This document shows positions 26,700 through 36,300 of a stretch of 64,000 bases of DNA, piece after piece. Positions within the stretch are counted from its first letter, which is position 1. Each line of letters begins with the position of its first letter. Both the position numbers and the translations under genes were made by a program. This stretch comes from Lewinellaceae bacterium (GTDB lineage Bacteria > Bacteroidota > Bacteroidia > Chitinophagales > Saprospiraceae). The notes under the pieces were generated by a model. That model saw only the letters and a list, made by a program, of their open reading frames with translations, searched no databases and was not told where the DNA came from. The stretch covers positions 124,001-188,000 of the forward strand of contig JACJYQ010000007.1 of assembly GCA_020636025.1 (NCBI GenBank), given 5' to 3'.

Positions 26700-26707
26700 C
26701 AAAGATA
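26700..26707 (-). promoter_or_regulatory. -7 element of the tryptophan dioxygenase gene
   Basis: On the minus strand this reads TATCTTTG, an exact consensus match 58 bp upstream of the ATG at 26641. It overlaps a short repeat (TATTTCTCGCA at 26691-26701) that recurs at 42026-42036. Confidence 0.6.
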
Positions 26708-26761
26708 TACACAGATTGTGCACAGAAATGTCTGTTGAAAATTTGTTCTAAAAAAGTAAAA

Positions 26762-26794
26762 GTCCTCAACTTTTCATTGCTGGAAGTTGAGGAC
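26762..26794 (-). terminator. Terminator of the PorT-like barrel gene
   Basis: GTCCTCAACTT (26762-26772) and AAGTTGAGGAC (26784-26794) form a perfect 11-bp stem, followed on the minus strand by TTTTACTTTTTT. It lies 79 bp past the stop at 26874. Confidence 0.88.
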
Positions 26795-26873
26795 AATTAA
26801 TGACAAAATTGATCTTTGTCAGGCGGGATGATTCGAAACAGCACATGGGCTGTTTCAGGAGTATTCAGATGCC

Positions 26874-27551
26874 TTACTTAACAGAAGCAAACATATAACT
26901 CAAGCAAATGCTTCCCACGCGGTGGTTAACCGGAGCGATGTATTCTCCTTTAACCACATCGGAACGGAAGTCGCCAATTCCCCAGCTATAAGTACCGGAG
27001 ATACGGATACCCATTTCTGTTTCAAAACCGAATTCAATAACGGCTCCGAAATCAAAGCCTGGGAAGTGTGTGTTTTCTTTCTTACCATAAACCACGCTCT
27101 CGCTGGTCTCGGTTCTGGCATCGTCAACATAGGAGTGAATGACTTTTTTAACATTGCCCGCAACTCCATAGGCAGCATACGCACCGATACCGCCGTAAAC
27201 GCCGCCTTCTTCTCCTCGGAAGGTCCAGCTAACAGGCACCTGAATGTATAATGGTGTAACCGTTGCATTCACCTGGTCGGAAGTATCAGTTCCAACAATC
27301 GCATAGCGGTAGCCTTTGGTCTGGGCTTCCAGTCCTACGTTCAAAAAGGTATTGATGGGCAATGGCAATTCCATTACACCGCCAATGGTATAAGTGGGGT
27401 TCATTTTTGGCTGAAGTCCAGGGTGTACCCGGTAATTTACAGTTGCGATGTTGAAAGCCGCTTTTGCTCCGAACCGAATTTGTGCTTGCAAACCGTAAGA
27501 GGCGAGGAATAAAAAGAGCACGCCAAAAAACAATTTATGATGCATTCTCAT
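26874..27551 (-). CDS. Outer membrane beta-barrel protein (PorT-like)
   Basis: The 225-aa protein has a signal peptide (MRMHHKLFFGVLFLFLASYG, cleaved near LQAQ) and then alternating amphipathic strands. Features such as FGAKAAFNIATVNY, TYTIGGVMELPLPI, YIQVPVSWTF and a Gly/Tyr-rich GGVYGGIGAYAAYGV turn resemble the Bacteroidota PorT/OmpA-like barrel family. No catalytic motif is visible. A near-consensus -7 (CATCTTTG on the minus strand, 27604-27611) lies 53 bp upstream. Function unknown; it could be structural or a porin. Confidence 0.8.
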   Translation of the reverse strand: MRMHHKLFFGVLFLFLASYGLQAQIRFGAKAAFNIATVNYRVHPGLQPKMNPTYTIGGVMELPLPINTFLNVGLEAQTKGYRYAIVGTDTSDQVNATVTPLYIQVPVSWTFRGEEGGVYGGIGAYAAYGVAGNVKKVIHSYVDDARTETSESVVYGKKENTHFPGFDFGAVIEFGFETEMGIRISGTYSWGIGDFRSDVVKGEYIAPVNHRVGSICLSYMFASVK

Positions 27552-27847
27552 GGGTAAAAAGTTTGTAAATGATAACTTATTTAGAAATCCGATTTTGTTG
27601 CCTCAAAGATGTTTGGAATCCCAACACGCTTTGCTGGCAGTTTTTAATTGAACAGCCACAAAGAAAGTACGATTTTAAAAACTATCCATAAAAAATGCGT
27701 CGGCTTAACGCTTTATGCCAAATTGAATATTTTTTGCAGGCAGAATTGTTAAGAAAAATTTTTCACCCTTAGCCGAAACATGGCGTATTTTGGCCAATAG
27801 AATATTGTATCCTGATTTTCGGGATTTACTAAAATTAATTTGTCTTT

Positions 27848-28999
27848 ATGAAACACAAATTGCGCATGGGAATGGTTGGCGGTGGCCAGGGAGCTTTTAT
27901 TGGTGCTGTACATCGCATGGCAGCTGCACTGGATGGTGAAATAGAACTGGTATGCGGCGCTTTCAGCAGCGACCCGGAAAGATCAAAAGCTTCGGGAGCC
28001 GAGCTGGGATTGCCTCCGGATCGATGTTATGCCACCTTTAAGGATATGATTCAGCGGGAAAAACGGCTGAAGCCCGAACGGCGCATGCAGTTTGTAAGCA
28101 TCGTAACACCCAATCACGTGCATTTCGCGCCAGCTAAAATGGCGCTGCAAAACGGCTTTCACGTGATCTGCGACAAGCCAGTAGCATTCAGCCTGAAGGA
28201 AGCTTTGGCGCTGGAAAAAATCGTAGAAAAATCGGGACTTGTATTCGCGCTCACGCACAATTACACGGGATACCCCATGGTGAAGCAGGCCAAAAGCATG
28301 ATAAAAAATGGTGAGCTCGGCAAGTTGAGAAAAATTGTGGTCGAATATCCTCAGGGATGGCTGAGTACCAATCTGGAGTCATCCGGACAGAAACAGGCCG
28401 CCTGGCGTACCGACCCTAAAAGAAGCGGTATTGCCGGAGCCATGGGTGATATTGGTTCGCATGCTGAAAATCTGGCTGAGTACATAACCGGATTGAAAAT
28501 CAAGGAAATATGCGCCGATATCAGCATTTTTGTTCCAGGCCGACAACTCGACGACGATGGCAATGTTCTGCTCCGCTTTGAAGGAGGCGCCAAAGGCATT
28601 TTACACGCCAGCCAGATTTCCGCGGGTGAAGAGAACAACCTGAATATCCGGGTGTATGGCGAAAAAGGTGGCCTCGAATGGCGCCAAATGGAACCCAATA
28701 CACTGCTGGTAAAATGGCTTGACAAACCGATGCAGGTACTGCGAACCGGGGTAGGGGACTTATGCCTGGAAGCGCAGGCCGCCACAAGAATCCCCGCCGG
28801 TCACCCGGAAGGGTATTTGGAAGCTTTTGCCAATATCTATAGGAATTTTGCGCATTGCGTGCAGGCACACATAAATGGCGTTTCACCCGATCCGGTGCGT
28901 GTAGATTATCCAACCATCCAGGATGGGGTGCGTGGCATGCAATTTATAGAGAAAGTGATTGCCAGCGGGAAAAGCAAATCGAAGTGGGTTAACATGTGA
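27848..28999 (+). CDS. Gfo/Idh/MocA family oxidoreductase
   Basis: This 383-aa NAD(P)-dependent oxidoreductase acts on sugars or polyols. The N-terminal Rossmann motif is MVGGGQGAFIGAVHR, followed by IVTPNHVHFAPA and the catalytic-region motif CDKPVAFSLKEAL with the conserved Lys. The C-terminal alpha/beta domain includes GAMGDIGSHAENLAEY with the conserved His. The substrate is unknown. Its stop is 1 bp from the stop of the convergent response regulator, and a terminator for this gene appears to lie inside that neighbour's coding sequence. The 296-bp gap upstream to the PorT-like gene shows no other gene. Confidence 0.9.
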   Translation: MKHKLRMGMVGGGQGAFIGAVHRMAAALDGEIELVCGAFSSDPERSKASGAELGLPPDRCYATFKDMIQREKRLKPERRMQFVSIVTPNHVHFAPAKMALQNGFHVICDKPVAFSLKEALALEKIVEKSGLVFALTHNYTGYPMVKQAKSMIKNGELGKLRKIVVEYPQGWLSTNLESSGQKQAAWRTDPKRSGIAGAMGDIGSHAENLAEYITGLKIKEICADISIFVPGRQLDDDGNVLLRFEGGAKGILHASQISAGEENNLNIRVYGEKGGLEWRQMEPNTLLVKWLDKPMQVLRTGVGDLCLEAQAATRIPAGHPEGYLEAFANIYRNFAHCVQAHINGVSPDPVRVDYPTIQDGVRGMQFIEKVIASGKSKSKWVNM

Positions 29000-29000
29000 C

Positions 29001-29771
29001 TTATTGCTCATTTACAAGCCAGCGCTTGAAACTGGCGCTTTTTTCTGTGCTGACGATGATGTCCTGATCAACGGGTGGTTCCAGTTCAATTTTTACCCTG
29101 CTTTTGGAATACTGATGCATTTCCCCAATGGCATTGATGTTGACAATAAATTGTCTGTTGATCCTGTAAAATGACTCAGGATCCAGAATGCCTTCGAGTT
29201 TGTCCAAAGGGTAATCGACCGGAAAACGCTTGCCCGTGCTGCTGCTTACCAGGAAGGTGATTTTATCCTTGCTGTAGAAATAGGCAGCATCTTTCATATC
29301 AATCAATTTGAAACTGCTTCCAAATCGTATGAGCATGCGACGAAGGAAGTTTTTGCTGTTTTCGGCTTTCAACAGGGTATCTGCCAGGGTTTTGTAATCA
29401 ACGGATTGTTTCGACAGGTGGTGTCGCTTAAATTTCTCGATGGCGACCTGAAGTTCCTGACTTTTGATCGGTTTTAAAAGATAGTCGACGGTATTTGCCT
29501 TGAAAGCATCCAGGGCATAGTTGTCATAAGCCGTTGTAAAAATGATAGGGGCTGTGACTTCGATGTGTTGAAAAATCTCAAAACTTGAACCGTCTGCCAG
29601 GTGGATATCGAGCAAAATCAGATCGGGAGCCGGGTTGTTCTTCAAATAAAGCAATGCCGATTCAACACTGTCGATCTTCTCCATGATATTGGCATCGGGT
29701 TCGATTTCCAGCACCAGTTTTTCCAGTCTTCTGGCAGCTGCATTTTCATCTTCAATGATCAGAATGTTCAT
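29001..29771 (-). CDS. LytTR family response regulator
   Basis: The 256-aa two-component regulator has a receiver domain (about residues 1-120) with acidic pocket EDE near residue 7, phospho-acceptor in LILLDIHLADG, TTAYDNYALDAF and KPIKS, and a LytTR DNA-binding domain (about 140-250). I prefer the start MNILIIEDE at 29771 because receiver domains begin at this strand; an in-frame ATG at 29792 would add seven residues. It lies directly downstream of a cognate propeller histidine kinase and presumably regulates in response to it. Confidence 0.93.
   Translation of the reverse strand: MNILIIEDENAAARRLEKLVLEIEPDANIMEKIDSVESALLYLKNNPAPDLILLDIHLADGSSFEIFQHIEVTAPIIFTTAYDNYALDAFKANTVDYLLKPIKSQELQVAIEKFKRHHLSKQSVDYKTLADTLLKAENSKNFLRRMLIRFGSSFKLIDMKDAAYFYSKDKITFLVSSSTGKRFPVDYPLDKLEGILDPESFYRINRQFIVNINAIGEMHQYSKSRVKIELEPPVDQDIIVSTEKSASFKRWLVNEQ
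29021..29044 (+). terminator. Terminator of the oxidoreductase gene, inside the opposing coding sequence
   Basis: AGCGC (29021-29025) pairs with GCGCT (29035-29039), and a run of six T (29039-29044) follows on the plus strand. It overlaps the last codons of the minus-strand response regulator. The stem is short, so confidence is moderate. Confidence 0.5.
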
Positions 29772-29801
29772 ATTCTTGTAATTGTTTTTCACTGCTTTGT
29801 T

Positions 29802-32684
29802 TTACAAAATTGGAATTCGGACTATAAAAAACGCGGGGTTTTCTTCCACCACAACCGATCTTTCACCAAGGAGTTTGTACCTGTTTACCAAACTGTGCAA
29901 TCCAAATCTTGTACTCGGCTCGGACTTTATTTTTCTTTGAATATTATTTTTCACCACCAGATAGTTATCCAGTACATATACCTCAATAGTTAAAGGTTTA
30001 GAAGCCGAGATTATGTTGTGCTTGACGGCATTCTCCACCAGAATCTGAAGTGAAAGGGGCATGACTTTTCCATCCTGGTCGCTGACATGATCAATGAATA
30101 TCAATCCGTCCTCGTATCGCTTTTTCAATAGGAAATAGAAGCTTCTGACAAGTTCCATCTCTTCATTCACCGTGATAAAATCACGCTCCCGATACACCAT
30201 TATGCTGCGATAGAAATCAGATAAATGTTCTACATATTCAACCGCCAGATTTGGATTTTCTTCGATGATCGTAATCAGCGTATTAAAACTGTTGAACAGG
30301 AAATGCGGATTTATTTGGCTTTTTAAAGCTTCAAACTGAGATTCCATGTTTTCCCTCTTCAACTGATCCTCCCTTTTGAGTCGGTTTTCTCTGGATTTTA
30401 TGTACGCATTGAAAAGTCCAAACAAGGCTATGCCCGACAAGCCAATAAACCACCACCGCTTCCAGAAGGGCTGTGAAATGGTAAAATTCCAGCTGACCTC
30501 CGGAACATTGGCGAAGTTGCCATGCTCACTTGCCTGAAGGCGGAACACATAATTTCCTGGCGGCAATTTTGGATACGAACAAGTGTGATCCTTGGAAATT
30601 TTCCATTCGGTATCATAGCCATCCAATCGGTAGCGGTAGCGCACTGATTCGGGGTTTGTATACCAAAGCCCAATAAAATTGATCAGGAAATTATTTTGAT
30701 CATGGTCGAAGACAGTTCGTTTCGAAAAATCAATGGGCTGTAAAAAAACGGATATACCGATGATCCCAGGCTGTGGATCATCCGTAAGGTCTTCCTTATA
30801 GGCCGCTGATCGTACGATGCCATTTTCTGAACCAAGCCACACATGCCCGGAAGCATCTGTCCATAAAGCGTTCAGGTTGACGTTGATATTTGGTGCGCCT
30901 GTTTTTTCAGAGCAAAAATTAAAATGGTCGAACCTCTCCGTATTTAATATATCAAAGCCGTCTTCATATCCGATTACCAGTTGATTTTTTCCATCCACCG
31001 CCAATCCGGTAATGTCCATGCTGTGCAGGTTATTTTCCGTAGTATAATTCTTGAAATTTTGTCCGTCGTACTGAAAGAGACCGGTTCTGGCTGTGCTAAA
31101 CCAGATATTGCCCTGATAATCTTCGGCTATGGAATAAATGGTCCGCAGCTCGGTGCCATTGGCTTTGTCAAAGAGGTAAAATTTTCCGGAATCAAAAAGG
31201 CCAAGCCCAACGCCATCGGTCCCGAACCAAATGCGTCCTTTCTTGTCAGACAGCACTTTGTACACGTAGTTAGCAGCCAGTTCGGGGGGAATGATGCTTT
31301 TATCGGGTTGCAGCGTAACGGGGTCCACAACCGTTACCCCGTCTAGGGTAGCCAACCACACTTTGTTCGAATCGCCGGCAATGGATAAAACACCTTCATT
31401 GATCTCATCAGTATTCGCAGGAAGGTGAACTGCTTTGTGGGTGCCCGGGTCTGCGAGATAGATCCCTTTGCCCAGGGTTCCTACCCATATTTTCCCATCC
31501 ACAGGAGATACCCAAAGAGATACAACATTGATCTCATCGGATAAAACCTGTTTGTATTTGCTGCCATTTCGGACAAACAAACCGGTTCGGGAACCCAGCC
31601 AAAAATTACCTTGCTTGTCAGTACAAATTGCCTGAATTTGTTGAAAAGGGGTCTCCTCTTCACAAAACCGCACATTGGCCGAAAATAGCTGCCCACGGTT
31701 GGTTGCCAGCCACAACAAACCTTCCCTGTCTTTCATCACAGAGATGACTTTATTGTGCCTAAGTGCATGCTCGGAAGGAAGCGCAACCGGAATGTTTTCA
31801 GGTATGCTCAGATGGATCATTCCATCTTTCTTGGTTCCTATCCAAAGCTCGTCATTTCCAAAAACAGCCAGCCTGGTAATGGCTCCGAATGACCAGTTAT
31901 TACTTTGAAACAATACTTTATACTCTCTCGGGTCGTATTTAAAAACGCCTTTTTCATCTGTACCCCCCCAAATGTTGCCCTGTAAATCTGTATACAAGCA
32001 TGTTATGATTTCATCGGGTAAGCCGTCTGATTTGGTGATTTTCTTTACCTGCTTTTTACCAGGCTCTGGCATAGAGCAAATACTAATACCCGCATCTGTT
32101 GCCGCCCAAATTTTTCCGAACATATCCCGTGTTATGGAATAAATGTCGTTGCTGCTTAGTCCGTCACCTGCATGGTCGAATTGGTACATTCGCTCCTGCT
32201 TCATTTCCCACACATACAAACCTTCACCATAGGTACTGATCCAAAGGCCATTGTTCATGTCTACAACAAACCCGCTTATGCTGGCGGTTGGAAGGCCTTC
32301 CTCCGGCTCCCAGAGTTGTAATTGAGGGAGCAATGGGTTGTATTCATTCCCGGTGCTTGGAAAAAATGTAGTGCCGCTCAGGTTATCCAAAAAGGCAATA
32401 GCCCCGTTCTTATAGCCGACCCAGAGGCGATCATCATGTTCAAAAATGGCCGTTACTTCTATAGAGTCAAGTACGTCCGGCACGCCAAGGGGTATAATGT
32501 CCAATCCATCATATTTGTAAATCCCTGATTTGGTTCCCAACCAAATCCAACCGGACGAATCCTGATAAATGGTAGTGAATTCCAGTGCGGTCATTTCCTG
32601 CGAGGTCCTCAGTTTTACCAAAGGCACCTGAGCATTCAAGGATAGCCCCAACAGGATAAAAAATATGAAAATCGCTCTTTTCAA
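29802..32684 (-). CDS. Two-component sensor with periplasmic propeller and LytS-type histidine kinase
   Basis: After a signal segment (MKRAIFIFFILLGLSLNAQ), about 650 residues form two-component propeller repeats (repeated GWIWLGTKSGIYKYDG, GNIWGGTDEKGVF, GRIWFGTDGVGLGLF), then a Y_Y_Y domain (about 690-740), one transmembrane helix (about 750-770), and a His_kinase domain with NPHFLFNSFNTL, where the His is phosphorylated. An HATPase region with LVENAVKHN follows. The 960-aa protein resembles Bacteroidota sensors of carbohydrate or other periplasmic ligands. It forms an operon with yceI upstream (18-bp gap) and the LytTR regulator downstream. It is not a one-protein hybrid (HTCS) system. Confidence 0.93.
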   Translation of the reverse strand: MKRAIFIFFILLGLSLNAQVPLVKLRTSQEMTALEFTTIYQDSSGWIWLGTKSGIYKYDGLDIIPLGVPDVLDSIEVTAIFEHDDRLWVGYKNGAIAFLDNLSGTTFFPSTGNEYNPLLPQLQLWEPEEGLPTASISGFVVDMNNGLWISTYGEGLYVWEMKQERMYQFDHAGDGLSSNDIYSITRDMFGKIWAATDAGISICSMPEPGKKQVKKITKSDGLPDEIITCLYTDLQGNIWGGTDEKGVFKYDPREYKVLFQSNNWSFGAITRLAVFGNDELWIGTKKDGMIHLSIPENIPVALPSEHALRHNKVISVMKDREGLLWLATNRGQLFSANVRFCEEETPFQQIQAICTDKQGNFWLGSRTGLFVRNGSKYKQVLSDEINVVSLWVSPVDGKIWVGTLGKGIYLADPGTHKAVHLPANTDEINEGVLSIAGDSNKVWLATLDGVTVVDPVTLQPDKSIIPPELAANYVYKVLSDKKGRIWFGTDGVGLGLFDSGKFYLFDKANGTELRTIYSIAEDYQGNIWFSTARTGLFQYDGQNFKNYTTENNLHSMDITGLAVDGKNQLVIGYEDGFDILNTERFDHFNFCSEKTGAPNINVNLNALWTDASGHVWLGSENGIVRSAAYKEDLTDDPQPGIIGISVFLQPIDFSKRTVFDHDQNNFLINFIGLWYTNPESVRYRYRLDGYDTEWKISKDHTCSYPKLPPGNYVFRLQASEHGNFANVPEVSWNFTISQPFWKRWWFIGLSGIALFGLFNAYIKSRENRLKREDQLKRENMESQFEALKSQINPHFLFNSFNTLITIIEENPNLAVEYVEHLSDFYRSIMVYRERDFITVNEEMELVRSFYFLLKKRYEDGLIFIDHVSDQDGKVMPLSLQILVENAVKHNIISASKPLTIEVYVLDNYLVVKNNIQRKIKSEPSTRFGLHSLVNRYKLLGERSVVVEENPAFFIVRIPIL

Positions 32685-32702
32685 GGTAAAAATGTCGATT
32701 GT

Positions 32703-33272
32703 TTATTGGGGACTTAAAACGGCGGTAACTGTAACTTCAATTTCTTCTGCAATTTTTTGGTGTACAATTCGGGGTATGGAAATATTGTGATCGGCAACCG
32801 GCACTGTAAATTTCGACTGGATGTAGAGTTTACCATTATGATTTGACAAGGTACTTTTCACAATTCGTTCCTGATCAACACCATGAATGGACAAGATGCC
32901 TTTTGCCCGAATGCTCTGTGTTCCTACCTGTTCAAAATTAACCTGTTCAATGATCTTGCCTGTAAATTTCGCTTTAGGAAACTGGGTGGTTTCCATGTAG
33001 TTTTCGTTGAAATGTTCTCTTTGCAAGGGTGAATTAAAGCCCTGAAAAGACCGGATTTCAACGGTCCAGGCAAAGGTTCTGTTTTCGGTATCTATAACAC
33101 CGTGCAGTTTGTTGCTTTGTGCAGTAATGAGCTCAAGGGCAGCCACAGAGTTGATGGTAATCTCGCCATTGTTACAACTATAGCGCGGTGGCAAAGCTGT
33201 ACGATGCCCACTCAGCAAAAGGAGTGACATCAAAATTGCGGACCAATGAAATGTCTTGTTGTTCGATTTCAT
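32703..33272 (-). CDS. YceI-like lipid-binding family protein, secreted
   Basis: The 189-aa protein has an N-terminal hydrophobic export segment (about residues 9-22) and a YceI-type lipocalin-like barrel. Recognisable pieces are FAWTVEIRSFQGFNSPLQREHFNENYME and FPKAKFTGKI, followed by ARGI-type strand ILSIHGVDQERIV. YceI proteins bind polyisoprenoid or other lipids in the periplasm. It is the first gene of a three-gene operon with the propeller kinase and LytTR regulator, which is an unusual partner for a sensor. Its link to the kinase signal is unknown. Confidence 0.85.
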   Translation of the reverse strand: MKSNNKTFHWSAILMSLLLLSGHRTALPPRYSCNNGEITINSVAALELITAQSNKLHGVIDTENRTFAWTVEIRSFQGFNSPLQREHFNENYMETTQFPKAKFTGKIIEQVNFEQVGTQSIRAKGILSIHGVDQERIVKSTLSNHNGKLYIQSKFTVPVADHNISIPRIVHQKIAEEIEVTVTAVLSPQ

Positions 33273-33388
33273 AAAAGTGAAATAACTCCGGAAATGTAGC
33301 TTGCAACAGTTGTCGCACTCATCCGGGAATGTCTAAAACCAAAAAAAATACAACCAAAGACGAAGATTAACCAACTGATTCAGTATGA

Positions 33389-36300
33389 TCAATTTTTCAT
33401 AAAACGTTTTACAAGCTGCCCGAATTGGGTGTCAAAATGAATAAAATACATGCCCGGGGCTAATCTGTCTACGTTCAAGGTGAAGATGCGGTTGTCAGAT
33501 TGGTCAAACTCAGATGAAGTTACTTTTTTCCCTGTAAGATCAAAAATACTGATTTGTAAGGGAGTATTTAGGTCAGCACTTGTAATAATGCTCAAACGGT
33601 GATGAACGGGATTTGGATAGATTTGTATATCCATTCCTTCATTCAGTTCATTAGAACCCAGTTGCAAAGGTTTGTAACCCAACTCAATGGCCCGGGTACT
33701 TCCCTGATGAATATCAAACATGGGACTCACTCCAGACGTATTCACTCCAAAAGAAGGCTCCAGGGAGGCCGGTATCGTATTGCTGGAAACAACAAAAAAG
33801 TATGTTCCAGCTGGCAGGTTGTAAAATACAAAATCGCCTTCCGCATTGGTGGAACGCGCATCAATGAAAGTAGAGTCTGAGCTATACAGGAGCAGAACAA
33901 TACCCTGAATACCAGCTTCTCCCTGATCTGCAAAACTGTTTCCGTTCCCATCCAGCCACACTTTGCCCAGCAAATGCCCAGGTTGTGAAACAAAAGGACC
34001 ATGTACTGTGGCTGATTGGCCACTGGACACGGGAATTACCGGCGAGAATCCATTGGTCAAATGAGTCGTTGAAGGTATTAGGCCCTCAGCATTAAATGGA
34101 TCATAAAAATTCAAAAAATAGTCGCCCGGGCCAACTGGTTTAAAGATATATCGCCCATCCAGGTCTGTTTGCTTCAAACCTACCAGCAAGGTGTCCGGAG
34201 CTTGAAAAAGGAAAACAGAAACACCTGGCATCCTGATTTCACCAGGGTCGGGTTGGCCATCCAGATTCAGATCATGAAAGCACAATCCTTGAATCTCTGC
34301 AGCTGGTGTTTCAAAGGAAACATGGAGGGTTTGGGATTGTAATGGGTCAAGCTGTATGAGCACAGTTTGTCCCAAGCTATCAAGATTTACTCCCGGAATC
34401 AGGTTGCTAAAATTTGAAGCTGGCAGGAATCGAAGGAAGTAAGCGTCAGAAGCAAGGCCAGAAAATTTATAATTACCGGAAGACCCGGTTATGGTTGTAC
34501 CAATGATGCTGGAATCCTGACCGCTAAACAACAATACCGTTGTATTGGCCATCAGCGGCTCATTTGTATCAATTGCCTGATCGTAATTCAGGTCGTGCCA
34601 CACAGTTCCCTTTATGGTTGCCGGTTCGTAAGGTGGTGGCGGGTAAAGTTGCTTTTTGGGAACGAGTGCTTTTGGAGTATTCGGTCCGCTCCATTTCATG
34701 GAAATGTTGGCACCACCGCCTATTTCCAAATACTCAAGTATGATGGGAATCTGCTGTCCACCATCCAGGTATATTGATCCGCTGTTTTCCGTATTTGCCT
34801 GTGCCACCCATTTGTCAATGACCAGGCTGTCTCCAATCCAAAGCCGGCAGCCATCATCGGAATTGACGTGGAAATTGTATATTCCTGTAAAATAAGGCAA
34901 CACAAATCCGGTCCATCTCACCGTAAATCCATCATTGGGTATTAGCCCTGGAAACGGCGAGGTATTACCCCAATTAAAATTGATCATCGTATCCAAACGA
35001 AGCGCCGCCGGGTCTTCATCGAGATCGAATTCCGGATCGATAAAATATTCGCCATGGAGCCCTGTACCATTTCCCAGCTTGTACGATGAATAAAGGGCAT
35101 GAAGTGTCAGGCTTTGCGTGTCGGGAGCATTAAATGTATGGATCAGTTGGTGATCATTGCGTTCCAGCCATTTTTCAAATAAATACAGCGAATCCCCAAT
35201 GATCATTTGTTCGCTTGCCTGGGCAATATGTTGTTGTTTTTGCAGGCTCTCAAAAGTGTAGGGCATTGGCCTGAGCAATCCATCAACATTTACCAAAAGG
35301 CCATTCGGCCCTTCAATACTGAATTCGCTGATCGCAGGATAAATCTCCCTGAAAGTGGTCTGCTCAAGTCCTTCGCTGTCTTTTGCTTTTAAATAAATTC
35401 TGTACCAGGTATTTATGCTGGTTTCTCCGGCCTGAGGAATGATGAATGCACCACTTGCAACATGCTTTAATGAACTTACAACCGGGTGCGTGTGGGTATC
35501 ATGGTGAAAATCCACATACCACTCAAGGCTGGAATCTGGCAAAATTCCGGTCTCCGGGTCATTGGCAAAACCCTGAAAGCGTATGGTATCACCTGCCTGG
35601 TATTTCAGGCCGGTAATGGGTTGTAGGATTTCTGGAATTGGACGCTGATTGGAAGTAACCCGTAGCTCAGCCGAAGCACTGGTGTCGGCACCGTGGACAT
35701 TGGACACTATGCAACGGAATAATGAACCATGATCAATCAGGCTTGCATTGTGAAATTGTAATACGGGGCTGTCAGATGCCGGCAGGTTTACACCGTTTAT
35801 TTGCCATTGATAGTGCAAGGGTTGAGAACCAAATGCCTGAACTTCAAATCGGGCGCTTTCGCCGTCTGGGACAAACTCGTCACCTGGGTTGACGCTGATG
35901 AAAGGAGCACCGGAGCCGGTATAAGTGACTTTCCAAAGAGTGCCGTTGTTTGTCGCGGTATTATCATCAATAGATCCACCTCCAATTCCACTGCGCATCA
36001 AATACCAGAAACTGCCGTCAAGGGGATTGATGGCAAAGGCAACTGGCTGTTTCAGACCCCTGGCAAAGGTGTCGTTCACAACTCCGTTTTGAAGATCAAG
36101 CACCATCAAATACCCGTTGCAATAGTCGGCGAAATAGTATTTGCCAAGATATTCGGATGGAAAGTTTGATGCAGTGGGTTTATAAATCGCAGCGCCAACG
36201 ATGGCACAACCCTGATTGTGTGGATAGGCAAAAAACGGATCCTGATAGTCCTGAGGAGCTGTTTGACTACCTAATGGCCCTTCAATCAAACTCCATCCAT

